Notes: a model not told the origin generated them from the sequence alone. A stretch of 64,000 bases of DNA from Alloprevotella sp. oral taxon 473 str. F0040 (GCF_000318095.2 NZ_KB290718.1:45263-109262), one strand, 5' to 3'. Shown: positions 50,445 to 59,507, counted from the first letter of the stretch. Numbers and translations are program-made.

Positions 50445-51062
50445 TTAGCCGATTTCGATGATGCGCGCTCCATCGGGAAGAGGGAAATGTGCATCGTGAC
50501 TAACGACGACAATGGCACGATGCTGGTGCTGCTCCAAGAGGGTTTCGTAGAGTTCATGACGTGTTGCGGTGTCGAGGTGGGTATCTGGCTCATCGAGAAG
50601 CAACAACTGCGGAGAACTTACAAGTGCACGAGCCAAAAGAGTGCGTTGCCACTGTCCTCCACTGAGGGAGTCGATGGGACGTTCTGCAAGTTCTGACAGA
50701 TTGAGCATCTCGAGAGTGGCCATCGTAGTAGCGCGCTCTGATACTCCAAAAGGTTTCCACCACGGCATGGAGCATTGCAGGCCGCTACGCACGGTCTGGA
50801 ACACCGTGATGGGAAATTGACGATCGATGCTGCGATGCTGGGGCAAATAGCCAACAGTGAGTCCTTCTGCTCGTTGGATGGTGCCACTTGTGGGAGTAAG
50901 AAGCCCGCTGATGACTTTTAGTAGAGAGGTTTTGCCACCGCCATTTTTGCCACGCAACACGATGAAATCTCGCTCTTCGATGGAGAGCGAGAAGTGCGAG
51001 AGAATGTCGCGACGATGATCGTAGGAGAAACTGACGTCGCTAAGGGTGATGAGGGTGGACAT
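50445..51062 (-). CDS. znuC: Zinc/manganese-type ABC transporter ATPase
   Basis: A 205-residue ATPase. Walker A RGKNGGGKTS (38-45 core), signature LSGGQ (133-137), Walker B LLLLDEPD (to 160) and the switch H189 are present. Its ATG overlaps the stop of the binding-protein gene (TAATG), so the two are translationally coupled. That pairing suggests metal import, most likely zinc. No permease gene lies downstream, which is unusual. The start MSTLITLSDV is chosen because of the overlap and family fit. Confidence 0.85.
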   Translation of the reverse strand: MSTLITLSDVSFSYDHRRDILSHFSLSIEERDFIVLRGKNGGGKTSLLKVISGLLTPTSGTIQRAEGLTVGYLPQHRSIDRQFPITVFQTVRSGLQCSMPWWKPFGVSERATTMATLEMLNLSELAERPIDSLSGGQWQRTLLARALVSSPQLLLLDEPDTHLDTATRHELYETLLEQHQHRAIVVVSHDAHFPLPDGARIIEIG

Positions 51063-51934
51063 TACTGGGGAGACTGTACGAGGGTTCGGGCGATGTGGAG
51101 CATTTGCTTGTCCCATGCCACAGAAAGTGGGGCGATGCTGACGATGCGGGCTCCAGTGCTCTCGGCGATGCGACGTGCGGCACGGCCTGCATGCTCTTCT
51201 TGGATGAAAACGACTTGCACATTGTTGTGCTTGGCTTGGAGGATAAGCTGCTGCATACGATCGGCAGAGGGTTCACGACCGTCTTGTTCTACTGCTATCT
51301 GCTGAAGTCCATAGTCACGAGCGAAGTATCCCAAAGCGGGATGGTAGATCATGAAGGTGCGATGGACAAGGGGGCGGAGGATTTGGCGGATTTCTCCATC
51401 GAGCGAATCTATGTGCTGTACCAAACTATCATGGCGTTGTTGATAAAAAGCGGCATTGGCACTGTCTACTTGACAAAGTCCACGGAGCACATTGCGAGCG
51501 ATTTGCTTGCCTGATGTGGTGGAAAGCCAAGTGTGAAGATCGATGCCTTCTATATGTTGGTGCTGCTGATCGTGAACATGATTATCTTCGAGCAATACAA
51601 TGCTATCGGAGCTATTAACCACCAGAAGATTGGGAGCATTCTCGGTGAGTTTCCTCAAGCGTTCTTGTTCAAAACCTAAGGTGCCAACACAGAAATAAGC
51701 GCGGCTGTCGGTGGTTTGCACCACTTGTTGAGGGGTGAGTTCGTAGGTTTCTGGGCTTGCTCCTGCGGGAACGAGCGTATTGACCTGAAAACGATCACCT
51801 CCAATGGCTTCCACAAAGTAGCGCAGGGGTTCGATACTCACTGTCACGATGGGACGATGATCGACTACATCGCGACATGATCCCAAGAAGAAGGGAAGCA
51901 ATAAGAACAAGATAAACTGAAATCTTGAAAGCAT
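51062..51934 (-). CDS. znuA: Zinc ABC transporter substrate-binding lipoprotein
   Basis: A 290-residue lipoprotein; FLGSC gives a lipobox with acylated C20. The cluster A-I fold is recognised by VTVSIEPLRYFVEAIGGDRF and VPAGASPETYELTPQQV, with a His/Asp-rich loop HVHDQQHQHIEGIDLHTW (119-136) of the kind found in zinc-specific ZnuA proteins. It captures metal in the periplasm for the coupled ATPase. Confidence 0.88.
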   Translation of the reverse strand: MLSRFQFILFLLLPFFLGSCRDVVDHRPIVTVSIEPLRYFVEAIGGDRFQVNTLVPAGASPETYELTPQQVVQTTDSRAYFCVGTLGFEQERLRKLTENAPNLLVVNSSDSIVLLEDNHVHDQQHQHIEGIDLHTWLSTTSGKQIARNVLRGLCQVDSANAAFYQQRHDSLVQHIDSLDGEIRQILRPLVHRTFMIYHPALGYFARDYGLQQIAVEQDGREPSADRMQQLILQAKHNNVQVVFIQEEHAGRAARRIAESTGARIVSIAPLSVAWDKQMLHIARTLVQSPQ

Positions 51935-51952
51935 AAGTCAAGTTATGGGAAA

Positions 51953-52414
51953 TTACAAAAAGGATTGCACCTCTTGTGTAGCTAGCACCACAAAGCAATA
52001 GCGAACGAACTTGCCTATGATGAGCATAAGAACTGTGAGTGGAAGGTTGACTCTCAAATATCCCAAAGCAATTGTGATAAGCGAACCTAGGATGGGTATC
52101 CAAGAAAGCAGCCCTCCCCAAAAGCCAAATTTATGCACATAGCGTTTTCCTCGTTCTAAAGCTTGGGGATTGACACGAAGATAACGCTCTATCATGTCTT
52201 CACGTCCTAAACGTCCGATGCCATAGTTGGTGGCTGATCCTAAGGTGTTGCCAATGGTGCCGACCACAAGGAGTTCTAAAGGTGCTACACCGGCAGCGAC
52301 TAAAGCGGATAATACGACTTCAGAAGCCAAAGGAAGGATGCTGCCTGCAAAAAAAGCGGCGATAAACATGCCCCAGAGGCCGTGTTCTATTAAAAATTGG
52401 ATAATAACGTCCAT
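51953..52414 (-). CDS. DedA/YqaA-family membrane protein
   Basis: A 153-residue integral membrane protein of the SNARE-associated/DedA-like YqaA group: GLWGMFIAAFFAGSILPLAS with the conserved Glu, VVGTIGNTLGSATNYGIGRL, and a C-terminal span. Relatives affect membrane lipid transport and envelope homeostasis. It overlaps the upstream membrane-protein gene by 25 bases and ends 19 bases before znuA, so it is probably in one operon with them. Confidence 0.82.
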   Translation of the reverse strand: MDVIIQFLIEHGLWGMFIAAFFAGSILPLASEVVLSALVAAGVAPLELLVVGTIGNTLGSATNYGIGRLGREDMIERYLRVNPQALERGKRYVHKFGFWGGLLSWIPILGSLITIALGYLRVNLPLTVLMLIIGKFVRYCFVVLATQEVQSFL

Positions 52415-53340
52415 AAATCAAAGTAGTTGGCTACGCCAAGAAGAAGGAAGAGCAACATCCAAAGGATGAACCAGGCATTCATGCCGCGGCCTTTGGCAAG
52501 CGCAAAGTAGTGACCAATAAAAGGTACGAGCGTTACAAGACATAAAGGCAGCGTGGTGGCAAAAAACTGCGGGAGGGCAAAATGGAGAAAGGTAAGGGGA
52601 AGCACTTGTAGCAGGAGAAGATAATGATATTGTCGCGTGCGAATCTTGTCGTTATAAGCAGTTCTCAAGAAATGCACGACACTCACTATGCTGATGAGGA
52701 AGACTAGCCCACCACCCATCCACTGCGAGGGTGGAACGTGAGTAAACTGCATCGGTTGCCAGAGCCTTTCTAGTTGCCACAAACTGATATAAGGCTGCAA
52801 CACCTCGCGTGCGAAAAGGAAAACTGGGAGCAGGATCCAATAGGGAAGCGACAATCCCAGAAGAGCTGCCATAGCCGACTTGCCCGTGAGCGCACGAAGA
52901 TGACGTTCAGAAGAGAAGAGGAGGAACGGCACTAGGAGCAGCAGCGGAGGAAAGGCTATACTTCCTACACCGATGAGAAAGAAAGCATGAAAAAAATAGC
53001 CTTGGGGTGCATAAACTCCATAAGTGCGAAAGAGCAGGAAGTAGGCACCAAGCAAACAACAGGCAGGGAAAAGATGCCAACCTAGGAGATGCAGCTGCGG
53101 AAAAATGAGAAAAAGAAAAAGGAAAGTGAGACTATTCATGCGAGAACGCACGCGAATGAGCTGGTATTGCGTGTTCCAAGCCATCATGAAATAAGTCATC
53201 ACTCCAACCAAAGCCCATCCTCCCCACAACGCTAGGTTCTGGATGTCAGGCATCATCCAGATGATGGAAGCAAGTATCACCAATATGGGTAGTGAAATCA
53301 TGCTTTCAGAAACGCGGTTGCGAAAGGGTTGTGAACGCAT
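52390..53340 (-). CDS. Polytopic membrane protein of unknown function
   Basis: A 316-residue protein with eight to ten hydrophobic segments (for example ISLPILVILASIIWMM, MNSLTFLFLFLIFPQL, GVGSIAFPPLLLLVPFLLFS, LLLLGVANYFDLW). No family could be named; no catalytic motif stands out. The start overlaps nothing upstream, and its end overlaps the DedA-like gene by 25 bases. Position between purD and the DedA-like gene is the only functional hint. Confidence 0.75.
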   Translation of the reverse strand: MRSQPFRNRVSESMISLPILVILASIIWMMPDIQNLALWGGWALVGVMTYFMMAWNTQYQLIRVRSRMNSLTFLFLFLIFPQLHLLGWHLFPACCLLGAYFLLFRTYGVYAPQGYFFHAFFLIGVGSIAFPPLLLLVPFLLFSSERHLRALTGKSAMAALLGLSLPYWILLPVFLFAREVLQPYISLWQLERLWQPMQFTHVPPSQWMGGGLVFLISIVSVVHFLRTAYNDKIRTRQYHYLLLLQVLPLTFLHFALPQFFATTLPLCLVTLVPFIGHYFALAKGRGMNAWFILWMLLFLLLGVANYFDLWTLLSNF

Positions 53341-53508
53341 GGGGAGGATGGCTGTGGAGTTGTCAATAGATGATTAAGACATTTTAGGGACATCATGAAT
53401 GTTGTCAAAAATCATCACAAATCATAGGGTCATATCGCAGAACGCTTCACTCGTTCTCGTAGAAGATTTCGAGATTCCTAATGAAGATCTCACACGATGA
53501 AAACAGAT

Positions 53509-54774
53509 TTACAAATCAAATCCGATGTCTCGACGGAAATACTTCTTCTCAAACTGGATTTGTTCGGCACCACGCATTGATTTTTCTAGTGCTTCTTCAC
53601 GAGTGACTCCATAAGAGCTCACGGCGATGACACGACCTCCGGCAGTGACGAGCTGTCCATCCTTGAGTGTCGTTCCAGCATGGAAGACTACACTACCCTC
53701 TACTTCAGCGTTTGAGATGGAGAACCCTTTGTCGTAAGCCTCTGGATAGCCTCCGCTCACACACATCACGCAGACAGCTGCGCGTTCATCAAATGTGATG
53801 GTGCGCTGATCGAGGTTACCTTCCGCCACACCTTCGAGAAGATCTACCAAATCGCTCTTGATACGAAGCATCACACTTTCGGTCTCGGGATCCCCCATAC
53901 GGCAGTTGTATTCAATCACCTTAGGTTGCCCATCGCAGTTGATGAGTCCGAAGAAGATGAAGCCTTTGTACACAATGCCTTCAGAGCGCAAACCTTCTAC
54001 AGTGGGACGAATAATTTCGCGCTCCACTCGGGCCATCCACTCTGGCGTAGCGAAGGGAACGGGAGTCACTGAACCCATGCCACCGGTATTGAGTCCAGTA
54101 TCGCCTTCTCCGATGCGCTTGTAGTCTTTTGCCTCGGGGAGGATCTTATAATGCTCTCCGTCAGTGAGCACAAAGACAGAACACTCGATGCCTGACAAGA
54201 ACTCTTCTATCACCACGCGACTAGAAGCATTGCCAAACTGACCTCCCAGCATTTCTCTCAATGCTTTTTGCGCTTCTTCGAGAGTTGGGAGAATGAGCAC
54301 CCCCTTTCCTGCGCAGAGACCATCGGCTTTCAGTACATAGGGAGCGGAGAGGGTTGCCAAAAACTCGCACCCTTCTTCCACCTGCGTGCCATCGAAAGTT
54401 TGATAAGCTGCGGTGGGAATGCCGTGACGTTGCATGAAGGCTTTGGCAAAGTCTTTAGAACCTTCCAGCACTGCGCCTGCCTTTGAAGGCCCAATGACTG
54501 GGATATGCGCTGTAGCCGAGCGAGAGAGGAAATCATCGTAGATTCCCTTCACCAATGGATCTTCGGGGCCAACAACGACCATGTCTACTTGCTGCTTCAC
54601 GACGAAGTCTGCAAGCGCATCAAAGTCGGTGGCAGCGATGTCCACGTTTTCGCCTACACTGGACGTGCCAGCATTGCCTGGTGCTATGAAAAGTTGCTCA
54701 ACTTTAGGACTTTGGGCGATTTTCCAGGCCAGTGCGTGTTCGCGACCGCCAGAACCAAGGAGAAGAATCTTCAT
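53509..54774 (-). CDS. purD: Phosphoribosylamine-glycine ligase
   Basis: A 421-residue ATP-grasp enzyme of de novo purine synthesis joining phosphoribosylamine and glycine. [20 protein letters not shown], the ATP-grasp segment [18 protein letters not shown] and the metal-binding [16 protein letters not shown] are all intact and the length is standard. It follows the S41 protease gene by 55 bases in the same direction. Confidence 0.97.
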   Translation of the reverse strand: MKILLLGSGGREHALAWKIAQSPKVEQLFIAPGNAGTSSVGENVDIAATDFDALADFVVKQQVDMVVVGPEDPLVKGIYDDFLSRSATAHIPVIGPSKAGAVLEGSKDFAKAFMQRHGIPTAAYQTFDGTQVEEGCEFLATLSAPYVLKADGLCAGKGVLILPTLEEAQKALREMLGGQFGNASSRVVIEEFLSGIECSVFVLTDGEHYKILPEAKDYKRIGEGDTGLNTGGMGSVTPVPFATPEWMARVEREIIRPTVEGLRSEGIVYKGFIFFGLINCDGQPKVIEYNCRMGDPETESVMLRIKSDLVDLLEGVAEGNLDQRTITFDERAAVCVMCVSGGYPEAYDKGFSISNAEVEGSVVFHAGTTLKDGQLVTAGGRVIAVSSYGVTREEALEKSMRGAEQIQFEKKYFRRDIGFDL

Positions 54775-54829
54775 GAGAGGAGGGGGTGTTGTGAGATGAA
54801 TGTATAATTAGAAGTCAAAAACTCTACAT

Positions 54830-56503
54830 TTATTTGCGGAGCAACTTGTGATAGCGTTCTTTATCGAGCAGTATCTCTGTGGAGAGCTGCAACTCTTTAT
54901 CGTTGCGGATCTTGTAAGCATAAGCTCCTTCATGTCCATAGCGCGAGGAAACGATAGCATATTCCAAGAGTTCGCGCACCTCTTTCTGCCAGCGGCGCAA
55001 GTCTCCTGCCACATTGGGAGCGAGTTTTGTGGCTAAAGCTGTCATTTCAGTCTGTATGCTATCGCTATATCCTTCATAGTCAGCCCACTTCTTCAGATAA
55101 TCCAGCATACGCTTCGTCTGGGTGTGGTAGGTGAAGGAACTTTTTTCCATAAAGGAGAGGAAATCTTGGAAATCCACATCAGAGATATGGAACGAATCTG
55201 CGGGTGCCAACTCATGATGGGTGTTGAGATACTTCACAGTGTAATCAAAGAACTGTTCAGACAGAGCGAGTTCTTCCAACATATCGGGCAATGAGTCAGG
55301 CTCCATCACCACATCGGGCGTGATGCCACCGCCATCTTTCACCAGGCGTCCGTTGCTCGTCTTAAATACTTTGCAAAGAGAGTCGGGCAAATGCTTCGGT
55401 TGTCCATCCGCTCCGCGATTTTTGAAATCATAAGCCTGCACACAACGCCCCGAAGGAATATAATACTTCGCCGTCGTCAGTTTGAGCATCGTGTTGTAAG
55501 GCAATTCTCGTTGCGATTGCACAAGCCCCTTACCATAAGTGCGCTGTCCCACCACAACTGCACGATCATAGTCTTGCAGCGTGCCAGAAGTAATTTCTGC
55601 TGCCGACGCTGTGCTATAATTCACCAGCACCACCATCGGGATATCGTCATCGAGAGGAGCTTGTTTTGTTTTGAATATAGCATTCTGTTCGGGATCCTTT
55701 CCGCGCACCTCTAGCACCTTTTTCCCTTTGGGAATGAAGAGATTCACCACTTGCACAGCTTCATTCATCAATCCACCACCATTACCGCGCAGATCTAGCA
55801 CCAGACGTTGTGCTCCCTTCGCTTTGAGTTGTTCAATAGCTTGGCGCAAATCGTGAGTAGTATCATCACGATAACCCGTCATCACCACATACCCCACATG
55901 GTTAGGTAAGAGTCTTGCAAAAGGCACCGAAGGCTGCTTGATCACCTGTCGCTTCAATCGAAAGCGCAACAACTTCTCATGCATCGGACGCTTCACCGTA
56001 AGGGTAAACGAGGTCCCAGCTTCTCCCCGCAATTGGTTGGAGATTTTGCTAGAATAGTCTGCTTTCGCTTGTTTTCCACAGACACCCACATACTTGTCAT
56101 TGATTTTCATGATGATGTCTCCCGTGCGCACCCCAGCAGCTTGCGCCGGCATGCCCATATACGGCCCGTCAAACACACAGCGGTCGCTCCCTTTGTGATA
56201 GCGAATGGGCGATCCTATACCCGCATACTTGCCAGTGGTCAGTGTCTTTAGTTCATCCGTCCGTGAGGCTTTGTAAAACTCAGTGTAAGGGTCCAAACGA
56301 TTGAGCATATAACGGATAGCATCACCCGTCACCTTCTCAGCATCAAGTGTATCAACGTAATTTAGTTCTAGTTCTTCATATAGCGCATTGAAAATATCCA
56401 AAGCCTTGGTGGTTTTGAAATTATCAGACTCCTGTGCTTGGAGCGTTATCTGCGCTCCCACACCGAAGAGAAATGCTATAAAGAGGAAAAATCTTTTTAT
56501 CAT
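54830..56503 (-). CDS. S41 carboxyl-terminal processing protease with PDZ domain
   Basis: A 557-residue exported protease. A signal peptide (1-23, MIKRFFLFIAFLFGVGAQIT) leads to an N-terminal helical part, a PDZ domain (about 95-180; GMPAQAAGVRTGDIIMKIND) and the S41 catalytic core with S300 in STASAAEI and K325 in TYGKGLVQ, 25 residues apart as in CtpB. C-terminal helical region from about 430. It degrades or trims periplasmic proteins. The start at 56503 is chosen for the signal peptide. A TAACTTTG element (56581-56574) may be its promoter. Confidence 0.92.
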   Translation of the reverse strand: MIKRFFLFIAFLFGVGAQITLQAQESDNFKTTKALDIFNALYEELELNYVDTLDAEKVTGDAIRYMLNRLDPYTEFYKASRTDELKTLTTGKYAGIGSPIRYHKGSDRCVFDGPYMGMPAQAAGVRTGDIIMKINDKYVGVCGKQAKADYSSKISNQLRGEAGTSFTLTVKRPMHEKLLRFRLKRQVIKQPSVPFARLLPNHVGYVVMTGYRDDTTHDLRQAIEQLKAKGAQRLVLDLRGNGGGLMNEAVQVVNLFIPKGKKVLEVRGKDPEQNAIFKTKQAPLDDDIPMVVLVNYSTASAAEITSGTLQDYDRAVVVGQRTYGKGLVQSQRELPYNTMLKLTTAKYYIPSGRCVQAYDFKNRGADGQPKHLPDSLCKVFKTSNGRLVKDGGGITPDVVMEPDSLPDMLEELALSEQFFDYTVKYLNTHHELAPADSFHISDVDFQDFLSFMEKSSFTYHTQTKRMLDYLKKWADYEGYSDSIQTEMTALATKLAPNVAGDLRRWQKEVRELLEYAIVSSRYGHEGAYAYKIRNDKELQLSTEILLDKERYHKLLRK

Positions 56504-56660
56504 GTATGTCATAAGCTCTACATCCTCGTCCACATCATCGTGTCCTTGCACACATACGTGCAGGTGGGTACTACAAAGTTACGGCCTTTTTGAGAAATAG
56601 CTGTGCACAGAGGCTTTGAAATTCATCAAAACGCATCTCTATCATCTGTACTTGCTACTT

Positions 56661-57632
56661 CTATGCTCTGTTTTGGCGCAATTCTACCCACGTTTCGGCA
56701 GAGAGTTGAGTTCCCATCACTTGAATCACAGCAGCAGCGCAACGCGCGCCCATCTGTAAACACTCTTCCAGCGAAGCTCCTTGTGCATGCTCATAAAGGA
56801 ATCCTCCAGCAAAGAAATCGCCCGCTCCAGTGGTGTCTTCCACTTGCTTCACTCGCTCAGCAGCGACCCTCACCTTCTTGTCGCCCGAAACAGCCACAGC
56901 CCCTTCGGCTCCACATTTCACCACGGCAATTGGACAGATACGCGCCAACCACTCTGCGGCAGCTTCACCCATCGTCCCTGTCATGGCTTGCGCTTCTTCT
57001 TCATTAGCAAAAACGATGTCTATCTTAGGTAACAATTCCGCGAAGAATGCACGCTCTTCTTTCACAATGTTCCAAGATGCCAAATCCAAACACACCTTCA
57101 CGCCATTGCGTTGTGCTAATTCCACCGCGCGCAAGACAAGTCCATGATTTTGCACCAAATAGCCTTCAATAAACATATAGTCAGCCACAGCAAAGTCCAC
57201 TTCGTGCAAGTCCTCAGCACTCACGGTTGCCGCTGCCCCAAGATAGGTGGCAAAGGTGCGACGACCATCGGGGAGAATAAAAGTAGTCGCCACCCCAGTC
57301 GGTATGTCTTCTGAAATGGTAGTGAGCGGTTTCACTCCAGCTTGCTCACACGATTTGGCGTAAAACTTTCCATGCTCATCCCTTCCAGTCCGACCTATAA
57401 AACTAGCATCGCCGCCTAGTGCCGCCACACAATGCACCGCATTGCTCGCCGAACCTCCTGTGCGACACTCGAATGGCACATTTTTGAGACGTTCCACGAT
57501 TTTTTTTCTTCGTTCAGCATCTATCAGCGTCATGCCGTCTATCGAAATCCCTAATTCTCTGATTATATTCTCGTTATCTATCTTATAGAGGGCATCTACC
57601 AGGGCATTCCCAACGCCTAAAATTTTCTTCAT
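56661..57632 (-). CDS. PfkB-family carbohydrate kinase (adenosine/ribokinase-like)
   Basis: A 323-residue kinase starting MKKILGVGNALVDALYKID. The PfkB signatures GGSASNAVHCVAALGG and DTTGAGDFFAGGFLYEH are present, with catalytic D272. The N-terminal GNALVDA and overall layout fit the adenosine kinase-like subgroup; the exact sugar or nucleoside is not certain. The 33 extra codons to an upstream ATG at 57731 cover the promoter region (TATCTTTG at 57666-57659) and are rejected. Confidence 0.87.
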   Translation of the reverse strand: MKKILGVGNALVDALYKIDNENIIRELGISIDGMTLIDAERRKKIVERLKNVPFECRTGGSASNAVHCVAALGGDASFIGRTGRDEHGKFYAKSCEQAGVKPLTTISEDIPTGVATTFILPDGRRTFATYLGAAATVSAEDLHEVDFAVADYMFIEGYLVQNHGLVLRAVELAQRNGVKVCLDLASWNIVKEERAFFAELLPKIDIVFANEEEAQAMTGTMGEAAAEWLARICPIAVVKCGAEGAVAVSGDKKVRVAAERVKQVEDTTGAGDFFAGGFLYEHAQGASLEECLQMGARCAAAVIQVMGTQLSAETWVELRQNRA

Positions 57633-57776
57633 GTAATTTTTTCTTGAAATTTTCTCTGCAAAGATAGTGCTTAATTCGAAATAAAGTACTACTTTTGCAC
57701 TGCAAACGAGGAACAAGGACGTACTTTTCAAGGTTTTCCACCAACAAAAGTTCTTCTTTCTCCTACAAAAAGACCT

Positions 57777-57854
57777 GCTTCAGTAGCTCAGTTGGTTATA
57801 GAGCACCTCTGACTGTTAATCAGGGGGTCGTTGGTTCAAGCCCATCCTGAAGCG
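57777..57854 (+). tRNA. tRNA-Asn (anticodon GTT), copy 1, enlarged D-loop
   Basis: Acceptor GCTTCAG/CTGAAGC, anticodon arm TCTGA-CTGTTAA-TCAGG and T-loop TTCAAGC. It differs from copy 2 by two extra bases in the D-loop (GGTTATAGAGC against GGTTAGAGC). No CCA is encoded. A TACTTTTG element at 57690-57697 could be its promoter. It may be functional or decaying. Confidence 0.82.
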
Positions 57855-57893
57855 CAACTACCAAGTCTGCGGTAGTAAAATAAAAAGACACCT

Positions 57894-57969
57894 GCTTCAG
57901 TAGCTCAGTTGGTTAGAGCACCTCTGACTGTTAATCAGGGGGTCGTTGGTTCAAGCCCATCCTGAAGCG
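57894..57969 (+). tRNA. tRNA-Asn (anticodon GTT), copy 2
   Basis: A complete cloverleaf of 76 bases with a normal D-loop; anticodon loop CTGTTAA. Its anticodon-loop to 3' part is the start of a long direct repeat found again at 59835, the pattern left by integration at a tRNA 3' end. Confidence 0.93.
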
Positions 57970-58212
57970 CAACGCGCAACATTCGAAAGAGTGTTGCGCG
58001 TTTTGTTCTCTATAATCCCCAAGATACAACAGTATCAAGATAAGTTTAGCGTGCTCGCCTAATAAGTCCTTACGGATTATACACTTGCCACTCAAGAGGC
58101 TACAGAATACCTCCGTCAGTTCTTTACTCAGAGATGAAACCTTAGCCTTCTCAATCCAGTTTCAACAAACCCTCTCTCTTTTCGGCTAGATAGTTGGCAA
58201 AGATGGTGCAGA
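57928..58212 (+). repeat. Direct repeat 1: tRNA-Asn 3' half plus downstream 240 bp (attachment-site scar)
   Basis: From the anticodon loop of tRNA-Asn copy 2 (CTGTTAATCAGGGGG) through the terminator to AGATGGTGCAGA. The same block, about 90 percent alike by eye, is at 59835-60122. The repeat encloses about 1.6 kb of accessory DNA. Confidence 0.85.
57972..58008 (+). terminator. Terminator of the tRNA-Asn genes
   Basis: ACGCGCAACA (57972-57981) and TGTTGCGCGT (57992-58001) form a perfect 10-bp stem followed by TTTGTTCT. An identical copy occurs at 59879-59915 inside the second direct repeat. Confidence 0.85.
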
Positions 58213-58267
58213 GGGTGGTTTTACCGACACCGCCCTTTTGATTGGCCAAGGAAATTATTGTAGACAT
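58151..58267 (-). pseudogene. Truncated ParA/TraA-type ATPase remnant
   Basis: An ATG at 58267 opens a 38-codon frame, MSTIISLANQKGGVGKTTLC followed by TIFANYLAEK, then RE and an early stop (58151-58153). It keeps the deviant Walker A KGGVGKTT of ParA/MinD ATPases but nothing downstream. Its N-terminal sequence resembles the ParA-like TraA proteins of Bacteroides conjugative elements. It is probably a relic of an integrated conjugative element beside the tRNA-Asn attachment site. Confidence 0.8.
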
Positions 58268-58269
58268 TG

Positions 58270-58685
58270 CTATTCTGAGAGCAAAAGAGGATTTTCCAAA
58301 GGCTTCACCAAATCAACGGCTGGATTCCCGATTGTTACTGTAAGAGAGTTAAGTAGTAGGTCGGCCAAATTAACTCGCTTGGATAGAATCTGGATATTAT
58401 TATAATATCCTTTGACTTGAACAAAGCAATCCAAAGTCTTACCTGACATGTTCATATAGGATATATTGCAGCCATGAGCTGTAGGAAGAGTGGTAATAGT
58501 GATTGGACTATTAAATATATCTGGTCTAGAAATCCCTAATACTTTGACAGAAACCCCAGCAAACTCTCTTTGAGGTTGGTCTTCGCAGTTGCTACGATAG
58601 AATCTGCATATTGTGCAAAAGCAGGAGAGCATTTTTGAGCATCGTACAATGCAGTAACATCAAGGGCGGAAGATAAGGCGTCCAC
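58270..58685 (-). pseudogene. Frameshifted remnant of an unknown gene
   Basis: Two overlapping minus-strand frames both look protein-like: 58685-58536 gives 49 codons (VDALSSALDVTALYDAQKCS and so on, ending in a stop) and 58632-58270 gives 120 codons whose second half (FAGVSVKVLGISRPDIFNSP; MSGKTLDCFVQVKGYYNNIQ) continues the sequence in another frame. A one-frame shift near 58565-58600 would join them. It starts 3 bases from the ParA stub. No family was recognised. It may instead be a short real gene beginning near 58632. Confidence 0.45.
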
Positions 58686-58895
58686 CTTTGTTTCGAATTT
58701 TAGTTTTCCTCCAGATTAAACTCTGGAACTTCGGCGCAAAAGTAAATAAGTCTCCTCATACAGCCAAATCCTGTGACTTACTATTGCCTCGCAATAGACC
58801 AAACGACTCCCCTCATAAACACAAGGAAAGTCGCTGCTCGTAAATAAAGCTTATATAAACACCTATATAAATCAAATAGAGCTTTAAAAGCTTTT

Positions 58896-58912
58896 CGCGT
58901 GCGCGCGTGAGA
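58896..58912. repeat. Solo GC arm resembling the outer arm of the composite repeat
   Basis: CGCGTGCGCGCGTGAGA matches the outer-arm end (GCGCGC...GAGA) of copies A-C, but no GTGAAGGTTGTG inner arm is nearby. It is followed by a hairpin CCTTTTGT/ACAAAAGG (58918-58939) that could be a terminator for the PH-domain gene. Confidence 0.5.
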
Positions 58913-58949
58913 ATCTTCCTTTTGTTTTTAGACAAAAGGAAAACTAAGG

Positions 58950-59507
58950 CTAGAGATAGGTGTACTCCGTGTATCCTTTATCGCTTTTGCAACGCTCAGC
59001 ACGCTGTCGGATGACAGCGAGTAGAGGGAAGTCGGTTGGTATTCCTTTTACCTCTATTCGCAGGTAACCTTTATCTGAACAGGTTACCAGAATCGTCTTT
59101 AGCCCTAGCAAGCGCTGAAGCCAGCTTTGCTGCTCATAGTATCCTGTAACTCTGCGAAGTTCAAAATAGACAGTAGATGCAGAGAATACACCGCGCTTTT
59201 GACTGACTATTTCTGCTCCTATTATCCAGCTTGAAGAATAAAGATAGAACAAGCGGTAGAGGGTCAAAGGTATAAGTACAAAAAGCGGAAGTAAGCAGAA
59301 AGCAAAAGCGAGGGGCATGTCATGGCGATAGCACAGCAGCAAAAGCAAGCCGATAGGTAGAAACCGCCATACGAAACCATACAAAACACAGAGATACTGT
59401 TTGAGAGAAGGACGAATTGCAATATCAGATAATACGTCATTCTGAGCAGGCTTGGTTTCAGTGGCTTGCTGTATCGTGATATTTGAATAGGTAGTTGTCA
59501 TCATCAT
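58950..59507 (-). CDS. Membrane protein with bacterial PH (YdbS-like) domain
   Basis: A 185-residue protein. Two close membrane segments (about 37-62 and 66-90: FVWRFLPIGLLLLLCYR; FAFCLLPLFVLIPLTLYRLF) are followed by a bPH2-type domain (about 95-165; GAEIVSQKRGVFSASTVYFE, then LLGLKTILVTCSDKGYLRIE). Such proteins are thought to organise membrane complexes; function is unknown. It lies between the direct repeats with a good promoter, so it may be cargo of the integrated element. Confidence 0.75.
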   Translation of the reverse strand: MMMTTTYSNITIQQATETKPAQNDVLSDIAIRPSLKQYLCVLYGFVWRFLPIGLLLLLCYRHDMPLAFAFCLLPLFVLIPLTLYRLFYLYSSSWIIGAEIVSQKRGVFSASTVYFELRRVTGYYEQQSWLQRLLGLKTILVTCSDKGYLRIEVKGIPTDFPLLAVIRQRAERCKSDKGYTEYTYL

